In this document: positions 34,305 to 46,026 of the stretch, piece after piece
How the letters are laid out: the number at the start of each line of letters is the position of its first letter
How positions within the stretch are numbered: position 1 is the first letter of the stretch
Origin: Chaetomium olivaceum
Lineage: Eukaryota > Ascomycota > Sordariomycetes > Sordariales > Chaetomiaceae
Direction of reading: 5' to 3'
Length of the DNA: 64,000 nucleotides
NCBI GenBank assembly: GCA_039881045.1
Contig: JAYWVB010000028.1
Location: 363,645 to 427,644 of the forward strand
Notes under the pieces: model-generated
Databases searched by the model: none
What the model was told of the DNA's origin: nothing
What the model saw: only the letters and a program-made list of their open reading frames with translations
Translations under genes and position numbers: made by a program

Positions 34305-37300
34305 AGCGGATGAGAGGGAGGGGAAAAGCGGGCGGAAGCCGGGAGTGGATCTCAAGATGATATATTTACCTCGACCGAGACTCTTTGGCGAGTCTGTCGG
34401 GGCTGGAAACCTCGGCCAACGGGGTTTCTTGAGGCGGTGGTAATGACATGGGCATCGACTCCCGATGGCCCATAAGGTTGAAACACCGGCCGTGACCGTC
34501 AATCTCGATCAGCGATTGTTAGATGTTGCGTCTGCTGCAGCTTGCGCCGCGAAAAGGCTGTCCACCCAATGTTGGGTACTGCAAGGGTGAACTTCAGTTC
34601 GCTTCTAAATCTGAGGGTTGTAGGTAATTCGTCGTTGTTTGTTCTCTTGTCTGCAACGCCGGTGGCGTTGAAGGCTGATCTAACCGACGTCGATGAAAAC
34701 CAAATAATTCGGTATGGAAGTTGGCGGGGTTGCTGTTTTTGGTTTGGTTTGCGTGTGGATGTTTTCTGATTCTTTTTTTGCGAAGTCGGTTGATGCTGCA
34801 GGCACTAGGCACCAGGCGCTATGGGCTGGTAATCCCAGAGCGGGAAGGCATCAGATAAAGAACATCCAACTATATCTCGCAGTGAATGGTGGTCAAACAT
34901 GGGGTTGGGACTGGTAAAACCTGGATTGGTTCTGCATGGGAGTGTAGCAGCTGCACGCCACTTACTTGGAAGCAACCGGGTCATCGCAGTGAATAAGTCA
35001 TGTGGCTCACTGGCTCTCTTCAAACGTTGATGGGACGGAAGAAAGGGCACTGCGTTGCCATACCAGACCACTGGCTGCGGGGGTTGGGTCAATTCGGTAC
35101 CGCACGTTGCAGACAAGACAGCTCACACAATCATGAGTGAGTCCAGTCTCAGTTCAGTAACATCAGAATGGTGTCGGGAGACGTTGCTTGGTAGCTTCCC
35201 AAATCGGGTTGTCAGTTGCGTTTCTCTCCATCAGGTGCCGGCCTGTCACGCCCGAGGTATACCATGCGCCCATGTCCTCCTCTCTTTTCTGTTTCTGGGC
35301 AGACAGAGGGACAGGTCGATATTGCTTGTGCTACTCGAGGACATTACTGAGACTTCATTGATTGGGTACTTGCAGCATCACAGCAGGGTCGTCCTTCCTC
35401 AGAGCTGCAGCTCGATTTCGGTATGTTCCAACAAGAAACTGGGGCAGATATGCCAGATCGTCGGGACACGCAGGGGACGGGGGTTGTTGGTTAGGCAGTC
35501 AAGATGTCAGAGACCTGAATGCAAGGGCGGGAAGATGACCAGGTCATGTCACTATAGTATTAGACTTAAAATCAGCCCACTGGGCCCAACATCCATCACT
35601 GGAACACGATGGAAAGGCCGTTTGCTTTGCGGCGTTCTTGGCCGCATGGCCCACAATGGGGAAACGGTTGCGTGGGACGGGACTGGTTGGGAGCAAACAT
35701 TTAATTCTTCAGCCATTTGGCAGCCAGCCATCATCAAGCTTGGAATAGACGGAATATGATAGGCTGGTGTGTAAATGCGGCAAGGTCTCGGCCGTGAACG
35801 CCATCGCTGACGGGTCATGGTCGAGGAACCGGGCCGAGCAATCAACCGTATTTCTAGGCTCCGGTTTGTAGGTTGAAGAACGGCATGGCACTTCTTCCGA
35901 GTCTCCAGCTTGTAGCCTGAGGTTGAGTACCCAGATGCAGCTTCCCTTCGTTTCAACCCAGTGCATTTTGCACCTGGGCACCTTCCAGGTCGCTGGTACC
36001 ACCGGCAGACATTGGGAAATAGTGGTGCTTCCCTCGTTTAAGTCCAGGCAGGTGTGATTTCCTCAACCCTTCCAGTTTGATATGACAAAAGCAACCGGCT
36101 TAATCCAAAGCCGATCATAGTAATACCGGACAGAACGGCGCTCCCATTTTCAAATATTGTATACAAAACCACTGCTGCTTCCAACGGACCAAACCTGGAA
36201 CACGGCACTCAAAAGCGACCCCATCGTCTCGCACACCATAATCAAGGGCCCGAAATCAACTTCAAGTTTTTGGCGCTGTGTTGGCAGCACCCTACTCTCG
36301 GTTGGCTTCCATTGTCCTTTGTCAGCGGCTACCTGCATTTGTGTCTGCAGAAGTGGCGATCTGGAGGTTCCGCCATTGGGTGATCTGGACCAAGGCGTGA
36401 CACGGGGTACAGCCCAGCTGAATGTCATGCATCACTCTTGGCTGATACCCAGCGCCCATTTTGCAATCTATTGAAATTCTTCAAGCGACTAACCGTCTTA
36501 GACCCCTCCCCAAGAGTCTCGGACACGGGGACAGGACCTCGACCCAACCGCGGAGCATCCGGGTTGAGCTTTCGACAAAGGGACTCAGGAGCCGGGTCAT
36601 GGCATAATACCGCCCGACGTCCACTCCGTCAACAATGCGGACATGTGGGGCCGTGCGACATTGTCCGCCCTTGTTGGTCACCACCGGCGGTCCGCGTATG
36701 TTGTGATCCTGCTTTTTTGACGGAGCACCCCTGGATTCTCCAGCCAGGCTTCGAGAGCGCCGAGTGGCTGCTTATGGGTGGGCTATTGTATGTACATACG
36801 GCACTAGTAAGAAAAGGAATGCGTCTCGTGTTTGACAAACCTGAACCAAAATCTCAACAATCTCGTACCTGCATTAGGCACATTCATCGACGGCCTGCCT
36901 GGCGCGCCGCGAGCGATCGTGTGGATACGGCACATAGAACCCTGTGGATGGGTGTAACTGGGACTGACCACGACGGCAAGAATTGACTTGCCAAGTCGCT
37001 CGTCCTACGATGATTGACACACCTACACGGACGGACCTCGGCGCGCTCTCAGGGCTCATATTCCGCACACGGGAACGCACCCACAGGATGAAGCTACGAT
37101 CCCTTTGGGAGGGATTTACATAGTTGGGACGGGAGGATTCCTTGACTGGATTTCAAGTCGGCCGTCCCTTTGAACCTCGGGGGTCCGAGGATTTCCGCGC
37201 GATGATAAGGAATGAGTCGGAGGGTGCTGTATTTATGAGGAACAGAAACCGGGTCGAACGACCCCTGTGACGTCCAACATTGGTCGTACTCTTGCCACTA

Positions 37301-37638
37301 CAACCCAAACTCTCCGTCAACGGACCAAACCGATATGCAGATGGTTTAACGGCTGCAAAGACTGGCTAGCTGGCTAGCTTTCCCTGTGAAATGGCGCCAT
37401 GACGTTCTACAACCGGGGATGAAATAGTCCGAAACGTCCCATGGTGGCGAAAGGAACAAGGTAGGGGTATACGGTATCAACCCACACTCACTGGGTTACA
37501 ATGATACAAGTATTTGAGCTGGGTGGAGAAAATATCAATCTACACTCAATAACGTCCAATGATACGAGTGCTCAAACAGGGTGGAGATGATGGCCCAGTA
37601 ACAAGCCCAGAGCTCGAATCAGGACCTACGAACTTGTG
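34305..37638. other. 3.3 kb gene-free stretch upstream of the GPCR
   Basis: No gene is supported. One plus-strand frame of 234 codons (35055-35759) has no recognisable domain, signal or codon pattern and is not called. The region probably includes the promoter and leader of the GPCR and the 3' flank of the monooxygenase gene. An imperfect 58-bp tandem duplication at 37475-37590 is listed separately. Confidence 0.5.
37475..37590. repeat. Imperfect tandem duplication of about 58 bp
   Basis: Two adjacent copies begin with tatcaacccacactca (37475) and tatcaatctacactca (37533). Each contains caatgatac(a/g)ag and ends near gggtggaga. Many differences between the copies are C/T or A/G transitions. 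It ends about 50 bp downstream of the stop codon of the monooxygenase gene, in its 3' flank. Confidence 0.75.
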
Positions 37639-40022
37639 CTATCGACTGTAGACGCCATCAATAGTGTAATCCTTCTTCGGGCCCTTGACCGTGTATGACA
37701 ACCGCCAGTCCACCAGGTTGACAGCGTTGAAGTTGAAACTGTACTTGACGTTGTAAAAGTCGTCAATGCACAGGTGCCCAGCCTTGGCCTCCCAACCCTT
37801 ACCATCTTCCCCTCCTTCCCCATCCTCCATAGGCGGGATGAACTCAACCTCATGAAACAGATAGTCCGCGCGCTTCTGATCATCCGTCTTGGCAAACCAC
37901 ACGCTCAGTCTATCCTTCATCTCGTCATAACGCCACACATACCGCCGCGTAGCACGGAAGGTCAAGCCGTTGGAGGCTTTGAAGTCGCCCTCCTCGATGT
38001 AGAGGTACTCCAGCCCGGGCTCCCCGTCATCGCCTAGGGCGTCAAACGCCGCCTCCCGACCATCTCTCGTGCCCTCCCGCAGGAGGAACTTGGCCGTCCC
38101 GCTGAAGTGCCCGCTGGGGTGGCTGGGCAGCTTGCTGGTCAGATCTCGCTCGAGCTTCCACTCGCCGAGGAGCGAGCGGAAGACGGCGCGCGCGACGAAC
38201 TTGGTCGAGCTGAGCCCGGCCCAGGCGGTGGCTTCGGTGCGTTTGAGGGAGTTGGTGACTTCTGTTTGTTGGGATTCGGTCAGGGAGGCGGAGGGGTACC
38301 GGGCTGGGGTCAGGATGTCCATTTCGTTGTCTGCCGGTGGAAGTCGGGGCATCTTGCCCTCGGGAGGCGACTTCGTGAGCCCAAGAGCAGCGGCAAACTC
38401 TTGCATGAGCCAGGGGTAATCGCCCATCGGGAATTGTGACGCCCGAGGATCGGTACGCAGGTTGAGGGTCCGCTCGATCGAGGTGTCCTTGCTCAACGCT
38501 TCCTTCAGTTGTGGGGGGAGAGATGGTGAGGATGGGCCACCAGCTGCCCACAAGGTTGTGAGAAATCGGGCCTGCATCTCCATGACGCCCCAGTAGGGTG
38601 ACCGGTAGAAGCCAACGAAGCCAAGGTTCGGGACATCGGGATGGTAAGTACCATGGAATGCCAGGGCAACTGTGTTGTTGAGGTCAGTGGGGCTGACGGA
38701 CAATGTCTCTTTCACCGATGGGGGAAGAAATGAGATGGAAGAGGACGCCTCAAAGCCAGTTGCAAACACCACAGCAGCAACATCGTCGATCTTCTCATCC
38801 GATGGCGATACCGTTGCTTCAGAGCCCGCAAGACCACCGAGCTTCCCATGGGACACAGAGATGAGTCCGGAACGGACGAAGTCCATGTAGTGGTCGCTGA
38901 CGGTAAGGTATGGTGGGTCACTGGTGTTTGCGGCTGTGACGGCAACTTTTGGTGAGAATATTGATTGGTCGGTTCCAAGGGCGGTTTGGTAGATCGAATG
39001 GACAATCTTGGCTGCTTCTAAGGAGATGTGACCCTGTGAGTTGGTCAGGGGATGGACCCTATTGGCGGTGTTGTAAGACCCCAGGTCGAGTGGTAGAAAT
39101 GGAGGAGCGGATGCGGTTGGCTGTCAGATGTTAGCGCCCTAACTTAGGCGACTCGGGAAATCCAACGAGCCCTTACCTTTGGGGAAGTGTGCAACGGAAA
39201 CACCCACACGGGCTGCTGGATGATGTGGTGTATGGAGTACTTCTCCGGGTTCGGCAACGGGCTCGGCCCTGGTGAATGGACGGCGGATGAAAGGTGCGAG
39301 GCGATCGTGCCAGCGATTTCGACTCCTGACATTTGACCTCCCACAACCAGGATTTTCCTCCCTGATCCACTCGTCTTCCCAAGTAGACTTTGTAGGTCGC
39401 GATACTGGCTGCTGTGAACGACTGGGATCTCGGGACTATCACGGCTTATTGGAGGCAGTGCGGGCTGACCAAAGAAACCAGACGCCACCAGTAGGTAGTC
39501 GAATGACTCTTCCTTTACTTCCCCCTGAGTGGAGCGGGTTTGTAACCGCCAGCCCTGCTGTGAGCCATCTTGGGTAGAAGTTGTCAGGGGTACGGCCTTT
39601 TCGACACGTGTGCCAAGGTTGAGCTTTGCCTCGGAGCAGTATCTTTTCAAGTACTCGGAGAGGTATTGACCAACCTGCCAAGCGCGGGGCAGGTTGGGAG
39701 CGTCTTCGGGCCAGGCCAGGTCGCTGAAGTGGACAGTGTGTTTGCTCTGGTTGGCAACCATGCGGGGGTGGACAAGTCCTGTGCGGTCGTCCTTGTGTGA
39801 AGGCCAGAGACCACCAATCCGAGTCTGGGAGTCGAACAAGGTCACATCAAAAGTGCCCCTTGGCGTATCCCAAAGCAGTGACTTGGCAGCCACGAGGCCG
39901 GAAGGCCCGGCACCTGTGCTCCGTTAACAGCCGGACCAGGGAGTGGGGGGGTAAGAGTAGAGGAAGAAACGCGCTTGGGAGAAGACAGTCTACTCACCCA
40001 CGATGCAGACCCTCTTCGGCAT
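37639..40022 (-). CDS. Flavin-containing monooxygenase fused to a DUF6314-like domain
   Basis: FAD/NADPH-dependent oxidoreductase with an extra C-terminal domain. Exons are 40022-39998, 39913-39177 and 39120-37639. Introns are 84 and 56 bp, both GT..AG. The frame is intact with 747 residues. The first intron splits the FAD-binding GxGxxG (VCIVGAGPSG). Further landmarks are RIGGLW, the second dinucleotide-binding motif ILVVGGQMSGVEIAG, and VVFATGFEASS, as in class B flavin monooxygenases. The last 170 residues (GEWKLERDLTSK, HFSGTAKFLLRE, RRYVWRYDEMKDRLSVWF, CIDDFYNVKYSF, DWRLSYTVKGPKKDY) form a beta-rich domain that I associate with DUF6314. This assignment is from memory and should be confirmed. 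The substrate is unknown. No biosynthetic-cluster partner is evident nearby. Confidence 0.88.
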
Positions 40023-43000
40023 AACGGCGGACATGTGTTGCGTGGGGGGTGTCGAGTTGAGGACAAAGCCAAACCCGGCGTGGCTTCTCGGGGCCCGGAG
40101 CCGGGATCGGATAGGAAAGCGGGGCCGCAGAATAATTGGGACGGAAGCCACCGTATCTGGCACTTAACGGGATGAGACCTGCTTCGAGTTTCATTCATCA
40201 AAAGAAAACACAAAATGTGGATCGAAAACTGATTCGACCCCTGGCAAGTTGTACTGTAGAGCGCGCGTAACCTGTCAACACCAACTTACGACACAAGACT
40301 CGACGGGAGGACATTCGGAGGGAACGCAAACTGTGCACGAGCGGATTTCTGGGTCGTTTCTGGGGGATTTGGGGCCTCACTCATCAACCAGTTCGCCAAT
40401 CGACGAACTTGTGGGTGAGTTAACTCCGATTCGCTGATTTGTCAGTTGAGCGGGGCTGGCGACCTTATCGCGCTTATCTAATCATACTAAGCCTGTTTGG
40501 CTTCATGCCCTGAACGTCCACAGCTCCTTCACCCGCACACTGTCTGTAGTTATTTCTTCCTTTCCCATCGTCTTGTGACTTTCCCAAAGCCAACCTTAAA
40601 GTTTCTATGAGCGGCTCGATAAGCCCCACATACTGGTAAAATTTCCAGTTTTCACAAAGGGTACACAACACGTGCAACAAGTTGCAACCTTGCAGCGCTT
40701 CAGATGCACGTGGCGTTTCTCAAGTCGCTCCCCTTTCAGAAGTAATGTAGATAGATGATAGGATGGTCCTCAACTCCCCATCTCACCTCGGCCATAACAT
40801 TTGAGAGAAGAGACATGGGACAACCTACAATTTCAAACTCCGGTTGTCCAAACATCCAATTTACCAGAGAGACCTAGCCGAACCACACGGCGAGTAACCC
40901 CTGGATCTGATCCTCGACACACGCGACACGCAAACACATTCCGGTTTGACCGAGTTTGTGTTCCATTCACCTCGCGTCTTGGTTTGGCAGCCCTGGCAAG
41001 GGAGAATCCATGCTGCTTGTCGGCCCTGCTTTCGCACTCGATTCATGGCGCCACCGGACCACAGCAGGCTTCGCCGCAGAGGGCCGATCAGAACCACTCG
41101 CAGCCGGCCTGTGGTGTCGTTTCCGAGTATGTGGTTCCCCTCACGGAGCGGTGAAGACCGAAGTCCTCGACTGGAGCCAACGAAACCACTGCGGCCCTAG
41201 TCATGTGAGAAAGCGCCTGTCAAAGCAACTAATGCGACTTCCCAGAGGCTATGTAATCAAATATGCATGACATACACATAAAATGCGTGCTCATTACCTA
41301 TTTTCCGGAATCCTGCAGGTCATCAGCTGCTGGCGGGGAATTCTCCGAATTGTATACCTTAGTACTTGCTCTCTGCGCCACATAATCAAAACACTCCGGA
41401 GAGAACTGAAGCCAGCAATCTTTCAGACACCTCCATCGTTAATTCCTTCCGCATGGATGTTCTCAGCCTCAGATCACCTGCGCCAAGACGGGCTTCTTTG
41501 CCTTGGCCGCTTGGGATGTGGCGATCTGGGCGAAGCCTCCACAGAAACGGCTCCCGAAGGTCTTCCCGTCTTGGCGGGCCACTACCAAGCGCAGGCCAAG
41601 AGATAGCTTCGATCTCCCATCGACGAAGCTATTGGACGAATTGCCAAGGGTGAGGTGGAAATACAGACTGATATGCTAGACGACCGACGGCAACGCCCCT
41701 GCTTTCTCTATCGCGGCCCGAGAACCTCCCAGAACTCGAGGAATAATCACCGACACCATCGAGAATCGACCCTCCACGGCGTCAACGGCGGACCCGCCAC
41801 AACACCAGGGGCTCAAGCGGGTTGAGCACTAGAGGCCTGAACTGTCGTCCGCATGCCACGAAACGTGCAAATCCCCGGTTGTTGAAAAGCTGGCACGCAA
41901 AGATCGAAACGACTCCGCGGAGGGCAGAGCCAAGAGTCCCTCGTGCGAGACAGGGGCGGATGCCTGCATGACAATATGCTACCAGCCGTGATGCCGATCT
42001 GGCCGGCCTTCAAGGCTCGAGATGGCAGTTGTCCAGGGTTTCCCTGTCTGCATGACATTCCAGAGATCAGGCATGCCGTCGGAAATTCAACACCACATGG
42101 GCTTGATGCCCCTTCTCGGACACTCTCCGCGACCTACCATTTATTGCTGCCCCGTTGGCCGAGATTTGACGCTAGTTATTATTGATGCCGTGCCACAAGC
42201 GAAGCTTGGCGCCCGTACGTTTGAGACACCATCCGGAGAAGTGGCCATGTTGTCGTGTACCGCAGGGAATTCGGCGGAGTGACAGTCATCCCGACGGCTG
42301 GATGCCAGGTATGCCGACCTTCTGTCACGATGCCTCGAAGCGGCTGAAGTTTGTTCGGCGTCGCCGTGAGTGGCGTATCCATTGGAACTGTTTGTACAAC
42401 AAGCGTGCTTGTTTTTGGTACAAGACTTGCTCAGAAGCAAAACAGTCCTCGGCGAGAATAAGCCGGCCCGCCGGTGCTGGCATCCCCGCTATCGATCGCA
42501 CAGACGCCCCAATGTATGCTCATACGGCCTCCCAAACCCGTCCCAAACCTTAACCCAGAGGTTTCTGTTATCCTCTGGTATTCTCACTCAACCTGTTCCA
42601 GCGGGCCGGTGTACGGTTCTACTTGGTAACTCAAAGACACCGTCTAGTTTCCACTGCTGCTACTCTACCTCCGACTGGAAACCAGCACATGTCTAGTGCT
42701 CCACTGTGTAAGGCCGTAGGGACTTAAAGGGCTGGCTCTTAACATCGTTGGGTGTTTGGAGTGGCTTCCATCGGGAATACCTGGAGAGGGGCTTGAAACA
42801 TCATGACGCCCGAAAAATGGGCGGGGAAAACAGAGGGAGGCTGCCTTGGGCACTCGGTGTTCTGGAATGTCCATCATTTCCCTACCCCTGGAGGCTTGCA
42901 TGATTCGGATACCCTACGGCAGGTTTGCATCCAGCTCCAGGGCAGCGGCACCGCGTGGGAGCAAGATATACTCATCCGCGCTCAGGGGGACGGGGGCCGA

Positions 43001-44255
43001 ACGAGCACGACCCCGTACTCTTTTCATACCCCTGTCTGTTGCCGCTATGACGCAGCCTCAGCTCCTAGCGGCTTTACACTACACAAACTACATGTACATA
43101 CAGTTTCTATTTCCGACCTAATGACCTTTTCGTGGTTGAGACGGCTTTCAATGATCTCGGTGCCGTTACCACGTACATTTACCTGTTCCTGGCTTTTGAG
43201 CTCGGTGTATATTCATGCGGGGTATAACTGCTGGCAAGCCAGTTGACGGCACAGGACTGTCACATCTGACAATGGGATCAAGTTCTTCTCAAACCCGGCC
43301 CCGACAAGCCGCCTACACCCAGGATGCTTGTCCGGGGCAGATCGGGGAAGCTGCAGCAGTCTGCATGGAGAAATTCCGCACGGCCGTGGCCAATGTTTGC
43401 GGGATCCCTGCGGTGGCGCTCGCAGGCGAGACACGAGCGGGAAGTGGTGAGAGGGTAATACGATCCGTCCGGGGGCCATGCGGGTTGCAGCATGCTGCCT
43501 TATAACCTGCCCCAGCAGGACTAGCTTCCTCCGCATTCTGCCTTCCCCCGCGCTGCAATTGCTTGTTCTTCAAGGACGCTGCCGAGCCCAGGGGTCCTTC
43601 ACAACCGTCTTCCCACCCAATTGCGTGGGGGCGATCTTCAAAGCTCAACACCACGCAGTCACGCGCCCCGCTGACGCAGCTACGCTTGGGATTGGCGCTG
43701 TTCCGTCATCGTTGCAGCGAATTCTTCCCCGAGTGGATTTCCGGATTTGACCTGCTTGATAATCACCCCTCCAAGCATACCGGCGGCGTTTCCCCCATTC
43801 AGCACGCCTGCTTGCTGCGTGTGCCCCCCTGCACCGGGCAGGGGATTAAACCGTTGATACAGGCCACACTGTAACCTGCATCGTCAGCAGCACGGCCCTC
43901 GGTCTTGGGAGCTGGCTCGGATCGAATGCCACGCATGAGCAGCAATGGGTATGTTCATGACCCGGAAATTCCGTTAAACACCGAAACCATATCCCCTCTT
44001 TCTGCACCCTGCACATAATACCAGGCACCCGCCAGTTTGGTTTCGTCCGATCCCCCATCTTCGTCAGACTCTTTTCTCACTTTCTTATTTTCTCCTACAT
44101 TCCTAATCGAGCAATCACGCCAGCAATCCCGTGGGTTCGGCAGATGCCGACGTGGCGATAACATTACGATCATTCACTGATATAAATCGCTCGACTACCT
44201 AGCTTTCATTAAATTTAAATCTGGGGCGCTGTTTGACATCGACTTAATCGACGAC
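40023..44255. other. 4.2 kb divergent intergenic region, no gene seen
   Basis: The longest gap in the window, between the divergent monooxygenase and transporter genes. No open frame over 150 codons and no spliced gene could be supported. Composition is mixed GC. The end nearest 44255 carries a GATA motif and a TATA-like element, listed separately. Confidence 0.5.
44157..44187 (+). promoter_or_regulatory. GATA motif and TATA-like element of the MFS transporter
   Basis: GATAA at 44157-44161 and TATAAAT at 44181-44187 lie about 95 and 70 bases upstream of the start codon. GATA sites bind the AreA/NIT2 nitrogen regulators in filamentous fungi, and permeases of the Dal5 group are often nitrogen-regulated. 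A single GATAA is weak evidence. Confidence 0.35.
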
Positions 44256-46026
44256 ATGGCGGGTGATACAGAAAAGGGATCTACCGAGGCCAACCGGAGC
44301 CAGGATGAAGAGGTCGCAGACATGCCCAAGGATCCCGACGCCCACCTCTCGCCAGAGGAGCGGGCAAAGGTGGTAAGTTCAACCCCCGCACGATCCTCGA
44401 GCTGGTCGGCACAGATCTATGAACGCTCACACTTCAATTTTAGGAACGACGACTGCTTTGGAGGTTGGATTGGATTCTCATGCCATGGGTACGGGCCAAC
44501 ATTTTTGCTCAACGCCACGATGAGGGGCACTCAACAGCTAACACGGTGACAGCTCTGCTTCCTTTACCTATTAGCCTTCCTGGACCGGACCAACATCGGC
44601 AACGCAAGAATCGCCGGCCTTTACGAGGACCTAGGCCTCACCACGCCCTCTTACAATGCCACCCTCACCATCTTTTTCGTATCATACGCCCTTTTTGAGC
44701 CGCTCACCAACATCCTGCTCAAACGGCTCCGCCCCTCCATCTTCATCCCCATCATCATGTAAGCAAAGCGTCACCGATCGTCACATGCCCCTTCATGTAA
44801 TGAAAAAACGTGTTTATCACAAGGAAGCACACCATCCCTCCCCATCATAATCATCAATATCACTCCATAATATCACACAACCCTAACCTTAAAAAAACAG
44901 GGTCCTCTGGGGCGCGAGCATGCTCGGCATGGGCTTCGTGCACAACTGGTCCGGGCTGATGGCGGCGCGCTGGTTCCTGGGTCTCACCGAAGCCGGCCTG
45001 TTTCCCGGCGTAAACTACTACCTGTCGTGCTGGTACAAGCGGTCCGAGTTCGGCGTGCGCGCCGCCATTTTCTTCTCGGCCGCCGCCATCTCGGGCTCCT
45101 TCGGCGGGCTGTTGGCCGCCGCGATCGAGCAGATGGATGGATTGGGCGGCATCGCGGGGTGGGCGTGGATCTTCATCATTGAGGGGTTGTTGACCATCGT
45201 GGTGGGCATCGCGTCCTTTTGGATGGTGCACGATTTCCCTGACGAGGCGCGTTTCCTGTCTGATGACGACCGCGCGCGCGTGGTGCTGCGGCTGCGGATG
45301 GACCAGCAGGCGTCGGCCAACCACGAGACCTTCCAGATGAGCTACCTGTGGCAGGCGTTGAAGGATTGGAAGATGTGGCTGGGCATGGTCATCTACATGG
45401 GCTGCGACATGCCGCTGTACGCCTTCTCGCTCTTCCTGCCCACCATCATCAACAACCTGGGCTGGAACACCAGCGTGGTCCGCTCCCAGCTCATGTCCGT
45501 CCCTCCCTACGTCACGGCCGCCATCCTCACGGTGGCCATCGGCTTCATCGCGGACCGCACGCGCGCGCGCGGGCTGTGCAACATCGTGGTGTCAGTCATG
45601 GCCGTCGCGGGCTTCGCCATGCTGCTGGGCACGGACGACCCGGCGGTGCAGTACGCGGGGACCTTCCTGGCGGCGCTGGGCATCTACCCATGCATCTCCA
45701 ACACCATCAGCTGGGTGGCCAACAACGTCGAGGGCGTGTACAAGCGCGGCGTGGTGCTGGGGTTCGTCATCGGCTGGGGTAACCTCAACGGCATCGTCAG
45801 CAGCAACGTCTACTTTAACGGCCCGCGCTACCCGGAGGGCCACGCCGTTATGATCGCGTACCTGGCCCTGTTCTTGTTTGGCGGGTCGGTCCTCATGACG
45901 GTGCTGCTGCGGCGGGAGAATGCTAAGCGCCGGAGGGGTGAGCGCGATCATTGGGTGCAGGGGCTGACGGAGAAGGAGGTTGAGAAGCTCGGGGACCAGA
46001 GGCCGGACTTTATATATACCGTCTGA
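44256..46026 (+). CDS. MFS permease of the allantoate/nicotinate (Dal5/Tna1) type
   Basis: Twelve-span major-facilitator anion:cation symporter of the plasma membrane, probably importing a small organic acid, vitamin or ureide; the substrate cannot be read from sequence. Exons are 44256-44372, 44444-44488, 44553-44758 and 44901-46026. Introns are 71, 64 and 142 bp, all GT..AG. The frame is intact with 497 residues. Family landmarks are WRLDWILMPW then LCFLYLLAFLDRTNIGNARIAG, FFVSYALFEPLTN, RWFLGLTEAGLFPG, GWAWIFIIEG, ADRTRARG and the C-terminal GDQRPDFIYTV. The N-terminus is a hydrophilic, acidic cytosolic tail. Exon 2 is only 45 bases, so gene finders may miss it. There is no frame break here. 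Confidence 0.93.

Noticed and set aside
35055..35759. 234-codon plus-strand open frame
   Set aside because: Not a shadow of a known gene, but it has no recognisable motif, signal or repeat and lies in a non-coding-looking region. I could not support it.
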